Shown here piece after piece: positions 27,734-36,173 of a stretch of 64,000 bases of DNA. The stretch comes from Spirochaetales bacterium (GTDB lineage Bacteria; Spirochaetota; Spirochaetia; DSM-2461). The DNA is taken from assembly GCA_028533045.1 (NCBI GenBank), contig JAQQAP010000038.1, positions 1 through 64,000 on the forward strand, read 5' to 3'. Under the pieces are notes generated by a model that had not been told where the DNA came from, ran no database searches, and worked only from the letters and a program-made list of their open reading frames with translations. The position numbers and the translations under genes are program-made. The stretch's first letter is position 1; each line of letters begins with the position of its first letter.

Positions 27734-29688
27734 GCCAGATAGAAGAAGTAAACGAAGTAATATTAAGTAAGATTCTCAAAACTGATTCATTTTATGAAGC
27801 ATTGTGGGGTAAGGAAGACTTTACAGCTTCCAGCGAGATAACAACTCCTAACGACTATAAATGTGGGGCGTTTTGTAACGCTTTGGAATATATTTATGAG
27901 TATGTTAGACAGTTGACAAGTTATGATTTGGATGAACTGGACGCCCCTTACTTAGATGTTGTTGTGTATTTTTTTACTGAATTAAAAAGGTACCCAAATG
28001 AGAGTAACGAATGGCTTCTAAACAGAATGAAATCATTATTGGTAAGGAAGGGTGATTTTCAATCAGAGCGTTGGGGTACGCCTTGGGATATCAAGAATGT
28101 TTTTAGTTATTATGTGGATAGGGATGATTTGTATTATATACCAAACTCTATATTGACCGATGAAATTGTGAATGGAGATTTTGAATCAGAAATAGGTACG
28201 GAGTGGACATTGACGCCTACTGGCGATAGAATTGGCTTTGGAGCGTTTACCGGTAGTTATGTTTTGCCTCTTCGTGAGCCGAGAGTTGTTTTGTCTGATT
28301 CGTATTACGGAGATTTAGGCAACGACATAAGAATTATGACATTTTTGACAGATACATTAGCTGTGGGAATTGATTATGATTTAGGGTGTATTTATGCTTA
28401 TACATATTCTGATACAATTGGCTGGACCGCTACAGGTAATGGATATAATGTCTCTAATGAGTTTAAAACCAAAAACAATCTTCCTATTGTAAAAATGGAT
28501 GATTCTACAATAGCTTATGCCAGTAGAGGTGGTAGTAAGATGTTGGCTCTGAGTTTTGACGGAACCGATTGGACACAGGTAGGAAATGTACTTGATTTAA
28601 GTGATTCCGACTACATGCTTCCTGTGATACAGAAAATGGATGATTTACGATACGTTGTGCTTGATAAAAACAGAGATACTGTTTATGCATATGATTGGGA
28701 TGGAACCGATTGGACACAGGTAGGAAACCCTATAACATCGTCATATTCTGATGGGTATTTTTATGCCTCTTTTGCTGTTCTTAATACGTCAAGAATAGTG
28801 GTTATGGAAAAAGAATATGTTTCTGGTGCTTATTTAACAACATATGATTTTGACGGAACCGATTGGACACAGGTAGGAAACACACTTCTCGTGGAGGCTA
28901 ACGGTCAACTTTTCATAAATATTGGGTTTCTTGAAGAAACAAAGATAGTATTTGAACATACATACTATCAAGACGTGTCCAGCCTTGAGTCGTATATAAG
29001 TATATATTCTTTTGACGGGACTGATTGGAGCGAATATGGAGATCGTACATTTCTTTTGAATCGAATGTTGTTTATTCAAGAATATGGGGAACAATCAAAG
29101 TATATCAATATAGTAACAGACTACTATGTTGGGAAGTTAGATTATTCTCTGTATGATATAAACTCTATAGCTCAAACTGTGGCAGTAGACTCAGGGACAT
29201 ACATCGTTCATGCTTTTGTGCAACCTACCTCTGATGAATATGAGTTGTTTGACATTATTATCCAACGTGACTCAGATAGTTATTATTGGGATATGGAAAA
29301 CATGGAGTGGACTGATTCTCAACCAAGTAACACTCATACAGTGACAACTGACAACTGGTCACTTTATGAAGCATTTGTTGTTGTAGATGGAAGCTATAAT
29401 ATTACAATAACGTTTGATAGAATAAATAATTGTAGCATTGATAGAGTGGAATTCGGAGCCAAAGAATACCCTTGTTTTGAACTTTTAGCAATTAGTTCTG
29501 GAGCTACAAGTGAGTTTATGTCATTATTTGGTGATAGCACAGAATATGAAAATGCATCTTTTTTAGATCAAGACTTCATGTTCTCTTCTTCAATTGCCAG
29601 TTATAGTGATAGTTATTATCAAGATTTATTAGACACAGTTAGCCCGGCTGGTGTTAAAGGAATATTTACTAAGGAGACAAGAACATGA
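27730..29688 (+). CDS. Tail protein with propeller-like repeats
   Basis: 652 residues. Residues 1-130 and about 595-652 form a tail-protein frame following the J-like gene, as gpI-type proteins do. The middle (about 190-480) contains repeated WxxxGN blades, e.g. FDGTDWTQVGN three times, probably a beta-propeller. Residues about 480-590 look like a carbohydrate-binding-type beta-sandwich. Three blades share 26 identical bases. Likely part of the receptor-binding apparatus. Confidence 0.6.
   Translation: MSQIEEVNEVILSKILKTDSFYEALWGKEDFTASSEITTPNDYKCGAFCNALEYIYEYVRQLTSYDLDELDAPYLDVVVYFFTELKRYPNESNEWLLNRMKSLLVRKGDFQSERWGTPWDIKNVFSYYVDRDDLYYIPNSILTDEIVNGDFESEIGTEWTLTPTGDRIGFGAFTGSYVLPLREPRVVLSDSYYGDLGNDIRIMTFLTDTLAVGIDYDLGCIYAYTYSDTIGWTATGNGYNVSNEFKTKNNLPIVKMDDSTIAYASRGGSKMLALSFDGTDWTQVGNVLDLSDSDYMLPVIQKMDDLRYVVLDKNRDTVYAYDWDGTDWTQVGNPITSSYSDGYFYASFAVLNTSRIVVMEKEYVSGAYLTTYDFDGTDWTQVGNTLLVEANGQLFINIGFLEETKIVFEHTYYQDVSSLESYISIYSFDGTDWSEYGDRTFLLNRMLFIQEYGEQSKYINIVTDYYVGKLDYSLYDINSIAQTVAVDSGTYIVHAFVQPTSDEYELFDIIIQRDSDSYYWDMENMEWTDSQPSNTHTVTTDNWSLYEAFVVVDGSYNITITFDRINNCSIDRVEFGAKEYPCFELLAISSGATSEFMSLFGDSTEYENASFLDQDFMFSSSIASYSDSYYQDLLDTVSPAGVKGIFTKETRT
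28558..28880 (+). repeat. Three near-identical short repeats in the propeller region
   Basis: A 26-base block is identical at 28561-28586, 28702-28727 and 28855-28880 (spacing 141 and 153). It encodes GTDWTQVGN. Identity at the DNA level in otherwise diverged blades suggests conversion or recent duplication. Confidence 0.9.
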
Positions 29689-31454
29689 CAGTGAAAGGTG
29701 GACGATGGGACGGAAATGAGATAGCCCTAACCGACGATTTTAATAACAATACAACAAACCTTATAGAGAACTATGATTATATTATGGAAATACTCGGTGA
29801 TTCCATGGTAGTCACCGGGCTGGAAGCCTCAGAGTTAGGAACACCGGCTATGAGTGTTCAAGTATCGGAAGGTATTGCAAAATATTCAGAAGGTTTTCTT
29901 TTGACTGATGCTCTTTCCAGCCTTGCTATTGCCGATGCCGATTCTACCAGTGACCGAATAGATATAATTGAAATACGACGAACAACAGAAGATATTACCC
30001 CGGAAACTCGACAGGTTAAAGACGCTACAACTGGGGATGTTACCAGTACGACAATATACACAGAAGTAGAATATCAAACAGAAATAGCCGTTGTAACCGG
30101 AGTTGCGGGTTCTTCTGTAGCTCCTTCTGTAGATTCAGGATGGTTAAAGATTGCCGAAGTATTTGTGGGTGCTTCTGTAACCGCTATCTATGATGAAAAT
30201 ATATATAACGTAGATGCGGATAGATCAGGCGTAAATAACACCTCATGGACGAACGATCAGGCTACAGTATATCGAAACGGAACAGTCCTTGATATGAGAA
30301 CGGCGATCCAGGAAAATTCCGACAATATAGCCACGAACGCTAACAATATAACTGCGAACACTGATAATATATCCACAAATGCCAGTGATATATCGACAAA
30401 CAGCAATGATATATCTACCAACACATCAAACATATCAACAAACACCGACAATATATCTAGCAATTCATCAGCCATATCGGACAATACATCAAATATATCA
30501 AGTAACTCAGATGCCATATCGACTTTGAACAGCGAAGCGGTCAAGGCAAACGAAGAAAATACATTTACAGAAAAGCAAACATTTGAAGAATCTTTGATTG
30601 CTGAAAAACCGGTAATTGGTTTTCCAAGTGGCGTTAGTCTTGTAGGGTCATCTTTGAGTGTTGCTACGTCAGATGTATCGATCACAGCGATGTCATCTAC
30701 TAGAATAGCTATGGTTGATGACAATAACTTCCTTAGAGCATATGATTGGAATGGCTCCACCTGGTCACTCGTTGGGTCTAGCTTGTCTATGTCGATCGAT
30801 CTAATGCAAATATCAGCATTGTCATCTACGAGAATAGCGATCGTTGGAGCTTCAACGCTGGCGACTTATGATTTTAACGGATCAACATGGAGTCAAACAG
30901 GAAACGCACTCACAATATCAAATTTAGATTTTCCGTATATTGCGGCGTTAACTTCTACGAGAGTGGCGATAACAGACAATGGATCAACAGGTATTGACGC
31001 ACTTAGAGCTTATTCTTTTGATGGTAGCGATTGGTCGCTAACAGGAACAAGCCTGTCTACTGGTTTTTCTGCATCCGGCCTATGTGCATTGTCAACAAAT
31101 AAAATAGTGCTGTTTGATACATCAAACGAGCGCATAAGAACCTATTATTTTGATGGTTCTACGTGGGATCTATTGGGAAATTATACTACCACCGATTCTT
31201 TTTCTGCTGTTTTCGCTGGTGCGATAAGTCCAAACTCTATATTGGAGTATTATCCTATAAACTCACAACTTCGCATATACCAGTCCTATGGATCTGTGTT
31301 TGAACTTGGAGCGGTGTTGTCTGAATCCGTGGTAGCCTCTTCGATAGCGGCTCTAACGGGGACAACCTTTGCCGTTGCAAGCAGTTCTGAAGATACCTTA
31401 TCAACATATAAGCTTGACTTTACCGCTGGACCTCCTGCGCCTGTTTTCTCTTAA
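29685..31454 (+). CDS. Receptor-binding tail fibre with coiled stalk and propeller repeats
   Basis: 589 residues. N-terminus (GGRWDGNEIALTDDFNNNTT) is an attachment domain. Residues 211-280 are ten heptads of N-x-x-x-I-S type (TDNISTN), predicted as a trimeric stalk. Residues 320-580 carry blades such as YDFNGSTWSQTGN and YSFDGSDWSLTGTS, related to those in the preceding protein. Last structural gene; it nearly touches the convergent lipoprotein gene. Confidence 0.65.
   Translation: MTVKGGRWDGNEIALTDDFNNNTTNLIENYDYIMEILGDSMVVTGLEASELGTPAMSVQVSEGIAKYSEGFLLTDALSSLAIADADSTSDRIDIIEIRRTTEDITPETRQVKDATTGDVTSTTIYTEVEYQTEIAVVTGVAGSSVAPSVDSGWLKIAEVFVGASVTAIYDENIYNVDADRSGVNNTSWTNDQATVYRNGTVLDMRTAIQENSDNIATNANNITANTDNISTNASDISTNSNDISTNTSNISTNTDNISSNSSAISDNTSNISSNSDAISTLNSEAVKANEENTFTEKQTFEESLIAEKPVIGFPSGVSLVGSSLSVATSDVSITAMSSTRIAMVDDNNFLRAYDWNGSTWSLVGSSLSMSIDLMQISALSSTRIAIVGASTLATYDFNGSTWSQTGNALTISNLDFPYIAALTSTRVAITDNGSTGIDALRAYSFDGSDWSLTGTSLSTGFSASGLCALSTNKIVLFDTSNERIRTYYFDGSTWDLLGNYTTTDSFSAVFAGAISPNSILEYYPINSQLRIYQSYGSVFELGAVLSESVVASSIAALTGTTFAVASSSEDTLSTYKLDFTAGPPAPVFS
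30315..30524 (+). repeat. 21-bp heptad repeat encoding fibre stalk
   Basis: Ten 7-residue units with Asn at position 1 and Ile at position 5 (for example NTDNIST, NASDIST, NSNDIST). DNA copies are related but not identical. Confidence 0.85.
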
Positions 31455-31458
31455 TGAA

Positions 31459-31923
31459 TTAAAACACATGACTAAAAGAATATGAATACCCTATTGAGCC
31501 GTAGTATATATCTCCATTCTGCGGCTCATACATATCTCCATTAACTAACACCATTGCGTGGTCCGTACATCCGCCATCTACAACCGATTTATATACATCG
31601 TTCGTATCAACACATATTAAATCGGGTTCAACGCCAAATGAGAAATAGGCCAGATTCATAAAAAGGACAGCACAAGCTTTGCAGTCACCTTTCCCGCTTT
31701 CAATGGTTTCTTGTGGATTTTGCACATACCCACTTACTGTACAGTATGAAATATTGTCCCCTATCCACTCTCCGATTTCTTCTAAGGAAGAAAATTCTAA
31801 ACCTGGGTTATAAAGGGCCTTCCCTGAATAAATATCACTATTGTAATCATCTTGCATGGTATCATGATCATACATTTCACAACCAACAAAAATAACCAAA
31901 ACCAACAAAACTAATCTCTTCAT
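31459..31923 (-). CDS. Lipoprotein with transglutaminase/cysteine-protease-like motifs
   Basis: 154 residues. Signal peptide with lipobox IFVGC (Cys15). GKGDCKACAVLF supplies a candidate nucleophile Cys81, with His122 (TDHAMV) and YEP (Glu133) following in the order seen in transglutaminase-like enzymes. It would sit in the envelope facing the periplasm or outside. Convergent to the receptor-binding gene, four bases apart. It could modify peptidoglycan-linked proteins or block superinfection; both are guesses. Confidence 0.6.
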   Translation of the reverse strand: MKRLVLLVLVIFVGCEMYDHDTMQDDYNSDIYSGKALYNPGLEFSSLEEIGEWIGDNISYCTVSGYVQNPQETIESGKGDCKACAVLFMNLAYFSFGVEPDLICVDTNDVYKSVVDGGCTDHAMVLVNGDMYEPQNGDIYYGSIGYSYSFSHVF

Positions 31924-31939
31924 ACTTTACCCCCTTCAA

Positions 31940-31953
31940 GCCCCCGTAGGGGC
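31940..31953 (-). promoter_or_regulatory. GC hairpin with UACG loop before lipoprotein gene
   Basis: On the minus strand GCCCC-TACG-GGGGC precedes the lipoprotein ribosome binding site (AAGGGGG). Similar to the hairpin at 13371. Confidence 0.5.
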
Positions 31954-31959
31954 CGTTAC

Positions 31960-32058
31960 TTAATTCCAGCGAGACTCTTTACGCCCACGATTAACGCTTT
32001 TCTTTGCTTCTTTTTTCTGTCCGACAACCTTTCTTTCATAACCTTTTGTACCTTTCAT
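31960..32058 (-). CDS. Small basic protein
   Basis: 32 residues, nearly half Lys/Arg (KGYERKVVGQKKEAKK). GGAGT lies 8 bases upstream and a consensus promoter just before that, so it is very probably translated. Function unknown. Confidence 0.6.
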   Translation of the reverse strand: MKGTKGYERKVVGQKKEAKKSVNRGRKESRWN

Positions 32059-32087
32059 AGGGTAACTCCTTTTGTTTATCTACAGGA

Positions 32088-32116
32088 ATTATACAAGCGT
32101 TTAACTGAGGTGTCAA
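32088..32116 (-). promoter_or_regulatory. Consensus sigma70 promoter
   Basis: On the minus strand TTGACA (32116-32111), 17-base spacer with CAGTTAAAC, TATAAT (32093-32088). Exact consensus. Drives the 32-residue gene and the lipoprotein. Confidence 0.9.
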
Positions 32117-32163
32117 GAAAAAAAATGAAAATAATCATTGGCTCTGAAAACTCGACTTTACCC

Positions 32164-32871
32164 TTATTTATTCTCTGGGATTGCCATAGGTATACTTGTC
32201 TTTGGAATCAACTCAGAGTATGTTAAAACCCTCTTCTTCGCCAACTGGTAAATATCTTTGTAAAACATTTCTTTCTCCATCCCCTCCCTAATAGCCTCTC
32301 TAACTATTGTGTCCGCTCCTTGGATAAAAGAAAGCTGTCTATTATCCATAACGTCCCGAAGGTTGGGGAATTTCTGCATAACAAAGAACAATGCCGCATT
32401 TTCCATTTTAGAAAAACTCATATAGTATGTGTCTGCGTTTTTGCTTCCTTGAGATTTTGCATATTCTATAAATGTCTTCATTACCCCAGTTGCGTCTTTC
32501 CTTGTTAGCTTCCCTCTTTCTCTATTTTCTAACCATGCTTGATTTTGTTTGTTTAGAGAGACTTCCATTAGGGCCATTCTCATGGTGGAAAATTCCCTAA
32601 TTAGTTTTTCTCTTAGATCATCGGTTTCCTTTCTACTTCTTGTGTACGTAAGAAGCATTAAGGATTGTTGTTCTGTTAAGAGGAAAATCTTCATAGGTCT
32701 ACCGGTTTTTGGTTTTACGGTTTCAAACCGCAAAACTCCAAATCTTTCTAATTGCTCTTTGTGATTAGAAATAAGCTCGTATGTAAATCTATGTGCCTGT
32801 CCAAACTCTTGAGCAAGTACCCTACTGTCCACAAGTAAATCTTGTCCTTTCATCTTTACTATATTACTCAT
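32164..32871 (-). CDS. Rha-family phage regulatory protein (second copy)
   Basis: 235 residues from ATG 32871. Residues 10-100 are a pRha-type DNA-binding domain (LLVDSRVLAQEFGQAHRFTY). Residues 125-225 (FIEYAKSQGSKNADTYYM) match the C-terminal domain of the Rha gene at 9699. The ATG 9 codons upstream would lie within the promoter, so 32871 is preferred; the mRNA would then be leaderless. Probably an early lysis/lysogeny regulator. Confidence 0.8.
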   Translation of the reverse strand: MSNIVKMKGQDLLVDSRVLAQEFGQAHRFTYELISNHKEQLERFGVLRFETVKPKTGRPMKIFLLTEQQSLMLLTYTRSRKETDDLREKLIREFSTMRMALMEVSLNKQNQAWLENRERGKLTRKDATGVMKTFIEYAKSQGSKNADTYYMSFSKMENAALFFVMQKFPNLRDVMDNRQLSFIQGADTIVREAIREGMEKEMFYKDIYQLAKKRVLTYSELIPKTSIPMAIPENK

Positions 32872-32877
32872 ATAAGC

Positions 32878-32906
32878 AGTATAAACGGTAAGGCACATAT
32901 AGTCAA
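32878..32906 (-). promoter_or_regulatory. Sigma70-like promoter for leaderless Rha mRNA
   Basis: Minus strand TTGACT (32906-32901), 17 bases, TATACT (32883-32878). Six bases separate the -10 box from the ATG at 32871, so transcription should begin at the start codon itself. Confidence 0.75.
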
Positions 32907-32945
32907 TTGGATATATATTGTTTTATGCACTCACAAAAGTACATT

Positions 32946-34445
32946 TCAAGAAAACTCTATTATCTTCTTAACCGTCTCAAGTGCTTTCTCCATTTCTTCA
33001 TAGGTCATTTCTTTTAACTGGCATTTCCGTCCTATAGCAAGGTAGACTTTCATCCAGAGTATTTTCCTACGCCGCATAGATTCCGTGTGGACCGCTTTGT
33101 TTATACCGCCGATGTTTTTCATAGACTGTTTTCCTACGTAGGAATTTATCAAGGTATTTAGTTCTTCCCGGATTATTTTTTCTTTGGCTGATGGGGGAAG
33201 ATGTGCTTCTCCGCTCAATATTGTTACGTCTGGTTTGGGTTGATTGTTTCCTTTCTTTTTCTTTTTTTCTGGTTTATCTTCTTGCTCTTCTAATACCTTT
33301 TCTTGTTCCCATATCCAGTTTTTAAAGAACTTTTGAAAATCGGGGTCTGCCGGAGCGGTAATATAAGCGAAATCTTTCCAATCTTTCGCTCTGGTTGCAC
33401 GATTTACACACTGGATTAACCATGGCTCTGACCGTATATTCGTTAATATAATCATATGGCTAGTATGCGGAGCGTCTAATCCTTCATATGCTTGTCCGCA
33501 TGAGCTTAACACATCAAATTCCCCATGGCGAAATCGTTTAATTATATCCGAAGAATTTACCATTTCAGAATCCACCGAAATACATTTACACCATTTTTTG
33601 GAAATGTAGTCTGCAAAATTCCTGGATACTTCTATGCTCATTCCGACAAGTATCATTTGTGCTTTAGGGTGAGTTTTTTTGTATTCCAGAAATTCTCCCA
33701 TATCAGCATCGATAACTTGATATGAATAATCACTATTTATAGCATATTTTAGGTGTTCCCTTGTAATCGTCTCATAATCTACCCGCTGTCCTTTTTTCAG
33801 ATATGAACCGGACCCATCTATCAGATTAAATTTAACAGGTAAAATAGCGTGTTCCTCTAAAGCGTCTGTTCTAGTATAGGTAACCCACCTGACATTCTTT
33901 GATTCTGTTTTATCTAGTTTGTTATCTTTGTACGGGAAGAATGATATTGGTCCACCGTCACCACGGAAAGCCGTACCCGTCATAAATACAGTTAAGCCAG
34001 CCAACCGTACTAACTCCTTTAACGGTTCTTCCCAACTACCATCATCGGAACAATGATGATGCTCGTCCACAACAAGAATATATCTGTATTTTTTGAAGTC
34101 AGCTATAATGTTTTCCGAATTACTGGCAATCGCTTGAAATGTAATCCCGAATCCATCTAATCCACGGGATGGGTTGGGGCCGTTGTCTGCTACCCTAATT
34201 GTTTTTCCGGCGTTAAAGAATGGGTCAAGCATGTCTTCTTCGATCTGTCCCACCAGGCTCTTCCGGGGAGCTACGTGGCATATTTTATCAAATCCATTCC
34301 CCAGTAGGTGTTTTGCAAAAAGTACGGAATCTCCGCTTTTGCCTGACCCAGGGTGACAATCAAGGTAAACCATATTGATAGGTTCGCCGGAGATAATTTC
34401 ATGGCATATCTTCACTACGGATTCTTGGTGTTTTCTAAGTGCCAC
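32946..34445 (-). CDS. SF2 DNA/RNA helicase (UvsW/DEAD-type)
   Basis: 499 residues from GTG. Walker A HPGSGKS (31-37), VDEHHH near residue 128 (motif II, DEAH variant), MTGTAFRGDG (motif III) and QCVNRATRA (motif VI). Phage helicases of this type resolve replication or recombination intermediates. It contains a Lys-rich linker (EEQEDKPEKKKKKG). Overlaps the small membrane gene upstream. Confidence 0.85.
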   Translation of the reverse strand: MALRKHQESVVKICHEIISGEPINMVYLDCHPGSGKSGDSVLFAKHLLGNGFDKICHVAPRKSLVGQIEEDMLDPFFNAGKTIRVADNGPNPSRGLDGFGITFQAIASNSENIIADFKKYRYILVVDEHHHCSDDGSWEEPLKELVRLAGLTVFMTGTAFRGDGGPISFFPYKDNKLDKTESKNVRWVTYTRTDALEEHAILPVKFNLIDGSGSYLKKGQRVDYETITREHLKYAINSDYSYQVIDADMGEFLEYKKTHPKAQMILVGMSIEVSRNFADYISKKWCKCISVDSEMVNSSDIIKRFRHGEFDVLSSCGQAYEGLDAPHTSHMIILTNIRSEPWLIQCVNRATRAKDWKDFAYITAPADPDFQKFFKNWIWEQEKVLEEQEDKPEKKKKKGNNQPKPDVTILSGEAHLPPSAKEKIIREELNTLINSYVGKQSMKNIGGINKAVHTESMRRRKILWMKVYLAIGRKCQLKEMTYEEMEKALETVKKIIEFS

Positions 34446-34575
34446 TAACTAACACTCCCAATGAAAAACCAAGAATGACACCTGTAATAAACAAAAACCT
34501 CATTCCATTTAATCCGTATTTTGTTATTTTAAGGTTCTTGTCGTGCCACGGTTCCTGTAAGTATTTATTTTTCAT
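34435..34575 (-). CDS. Small single-pass membrane protein
   Basis: 46 residues; helix FLFITGVILGFSLGVLVSG near the C-terminus, basic N-terminus inside. Overlaps neighbours on both sides, so translation is coupled. Unknown function. Confidence 0.55.
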   Translation of the reverse strand: MKNKYLQEPWHDKNLKITKYGLNGMRFLFITGVILGFSLGVLVSGT

Positions 34576-34922
34576 ACAACCTCCATTGCATCTACAATCA
34601 TTTTAATTGTTGGAACCAGTACTTCGATGATTTCATGCTGTAGATTTGCGGCAACACGTACTGAAACAGTTCTAGCATATAAGTCTTTATCTCTAATTTG
34701 CATAATCTCCATAGGATTATGCCGTATTGCACAAATTATCGGGGTAGGGTTTATCATTATTTCAGTAGTATGGTGCTCCAAAGATGATTCAACTGATATT
34801 ATCTCAGGACGACGATTTTCAATAGGCTCGATAAGCATATTCAGTCTGCGGTTTTCTAACTCTAATGTGTTTATTCGCTCTTTGGCCTTTCTCTTTTGGT
34901 TTCTTCCGTATCGTTTACTCAA
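34572..34922 (-). CDS. Conserved phage protein with basic N-terminus and coiled coil
   Basis: About 116 residues from TTG 34922 (GGAG 6 bases upstream); GTG 34934 is the alternative. N-terminus SKRYGRNQKRKAKERI is a common start of a family of unknown phage proteins, followed by a short coiled coil. Function unknown. Confidence 0.5.
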   Translation of the reverse strand: MSKRYGRNQKRKAKERINTLELENRRLNMLIEPIENRRPEIISVESSLEHHTTEIMINPTPIICAIRHNPMEIMQIRDKDLYARTVSVRVAANLQHEIIEVLVPTIKMIVDAMEVV

Positions 34923-35403
34923 TTCTGTCTCCACCTTCTCTGCAAGATATTCCAGTAATTACACTTGCTAAATATTTACATTTTCGATATGCCATGATTT
35001 TCTCACAGCCTATTTCTTCAAACACACACTCATCAATCCAGTTATCCCAATTATCCATAATCATTTTGCAGAATGATATACTAGAACCACGATGTATATA
35101 GAGCGTCCTAAACTCCTCTTTCCTATTGTAATTCGGATAAACCAAGTAGAAAAACAAACAATTATCTTTCAATGCGTCTCGGACCACCTTGTGAGAAGAC
35201 ACAAATATATACTCATATTTTCCTATATTTTCTTTAATGTGATTCATATAATTCTGAGGAAAGTCAGGGTTTCGTTTCTTTTCACCATCTTCTACGATCC
35301 AGCCAAAAGAGGAACTATCCGAATCTAGTGTAGTTTCGGGGTGCATCTTGTGGTATGTGCTTTTTCCCATTCCGGGAAATGCTGATATGATTTTAGTTCT
35401 CAT
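34915..35403 (-). CDS. P-loop nucleotide/polynucleotide kinase-like protein
   Basis: 162 residues. Walker A AFPGMGKST (8-16), then DSDSSSFGW and IFVSSHKVV, a pattern of a phage ATPase/kinase family. Possibly phosphorylates nucleotides or polynucleotide ends; substrate unknown. Confidence 0.6.
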   Translation of the reverse strand: MRTKIISAFPGMGKSTYHKMHPETTLDSDSSSFGWIVEDGEKKRNPDFPQNYMNHIKENIGKYEYIFVSSHKVVRDALKDNCLFFYLVYPNYNRKEEFRTLYIHRGSSISFCKMIMDNWDNWIDECVFEEIGCEKIMAYRKCKYLASVITGISCREGGDRIE

Positions 35404-35405
35404 TG

Positions 35406-35591
35406 TTATTCTCCTTTAGGCACATCCCGCCCTATCTGTATTTCCAGAAACCAAAAGGCAAAGTTTAACAAGATATGAAAATGCCATGGAGTAGTAAATT
35501 TATCACCGTCATAAAAGTGTGAATGAATATAAGTGGTTATCCCAAAGCCAAAGCTTTTATCATGGTTCCTGTTGATGATCAAATCAATCAT
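35406..35591 (-). CDS. Hypothetical protein
   Basis: 61 residues from ATG 35591, preceded by GGAGG (better than the in-frame starts upstream). Aromatic-rich (TTPWHFHILLNFAFWFLEI). Overlaps the upstream gene by 8 bases. Not recognised. Confidence 0.5.
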   Translation of the reverse strand: MIDLIINRNHDKSFGFGITTYIHSHFYDGDKFTTPWHFHILLNFAFWFLEIQIGRDVPKGE

Positions 35592-36033
35592 ACATACCCT
35601 CCAATCTCTCAATCTCTTCCGGTCTAAGTTTATCTATCTTGCCCTTTAACATATAATCCCTCATAAACTCTTCATGGGATCGTTCCATAGGTAGTTTGTC
35701 CCCTATTTCTTTAATGGCCCCACCGAATCCATCTATCATATCGAATCGGAGATGAAAGACTGTAGTTTTCTTGAACCGTTTTTCATACTCATTAAGACAA
35801 GCGGAATAGTGGAAAATAAACTTATAGAAAGATATTCTATTGACCATAAACCTTCTTGTCTCTGCGTGCCAGATTGAATAGGCTTTGTTTTGACATTCCC
35901 ATGTAATTCCAAGGTTATGACCTATATCACTCAGTATTTGCCATCCTTCCCGAATATTCACTTGCTTTAAGGCGTAATCCGGTAGCATGGCGGCGTTAGT
36001 TTTCGGGTCTTCGTGTATTATGAAGAACTGCAT
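35584..36033 (-). CDS. Conserved phage protein of unknown function
   Basis: 149 residues. The pattern HEDPKTNAAMLPDYALKQV ... WQILSDIGH ... TRRFM resembles a widespread phage family beginning with a D-P-x3-A-x2-L-x-D motif. Activity is unknown to me. It is the gene after the radical SAM/peptide pair in the same operon. Confidence 0.5.
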   Translation of the reverse strand: MQFFIIHEDPKTNAAMLPDYALKQVNIREGWQILSDIGHNLGITWECQNKAYSIWHAETRRFMVNRISFYKFIFHYSACLNEYEKRFKKTTVFHLRFDMIDGFGGAIKEIGDKLPMERSHEEFMRDYMLKGKIDKLRPEEIERLEGMYD

Positions 36034-36056
36034 TTCTTCTCCTTTTTTTGTATGTT

Positions 36057-36086
36057 CGTCAAGGCCGTGAATATCACGGCCAGACG
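36057..36086 (-). terminator. Long hairpin after the small peptide gene
   Basis: Minus strand CGTC-T-GGCCGTGA-TAT-TCACGGCC-TT-GACG: 8-bp stem extended by 4 bp across a small internal loop. No T-tract, so perhaps an mRNA 3' stabiliser or partial terminator that raises peptide mRNA. Confidence 0.5.
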
Positions 36087-36090
36087 GATA

Positions 36091-36171
36091 TCAACCGCAA
36101 CCAGAACTACCGCAACCAGACATATTTGCATTATCAATCACAAGAACTTCTTCATTTTCAAACGTCCACAT
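36091..36171 (-). CDS. 26-residue peptide ending in Gly-Cys-Gly motifs (possible RiPP precursor)
   Basis: ATG 36171 is preceded by a near-perfect AAGGAGGTG at the end of the radical SAM gene, so strong coupled translation is expected. The first 17 residues are acidic and leader-like (WTFENEEVLVIDNAN); the last nine are SGCGSSGCG. Small Cys/Gly tails next to a radical SAM enzyme are typical of RiPP precursors and Fe-S or metal-binding peptides. A hairpin follows the stop. Function is inferred from context only. Confidence 0.6.
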   Translation of the reverse strand: MWTFENEEVLVIDNANMSGCGSSGCG

Positions 36172-36173
36172 GG

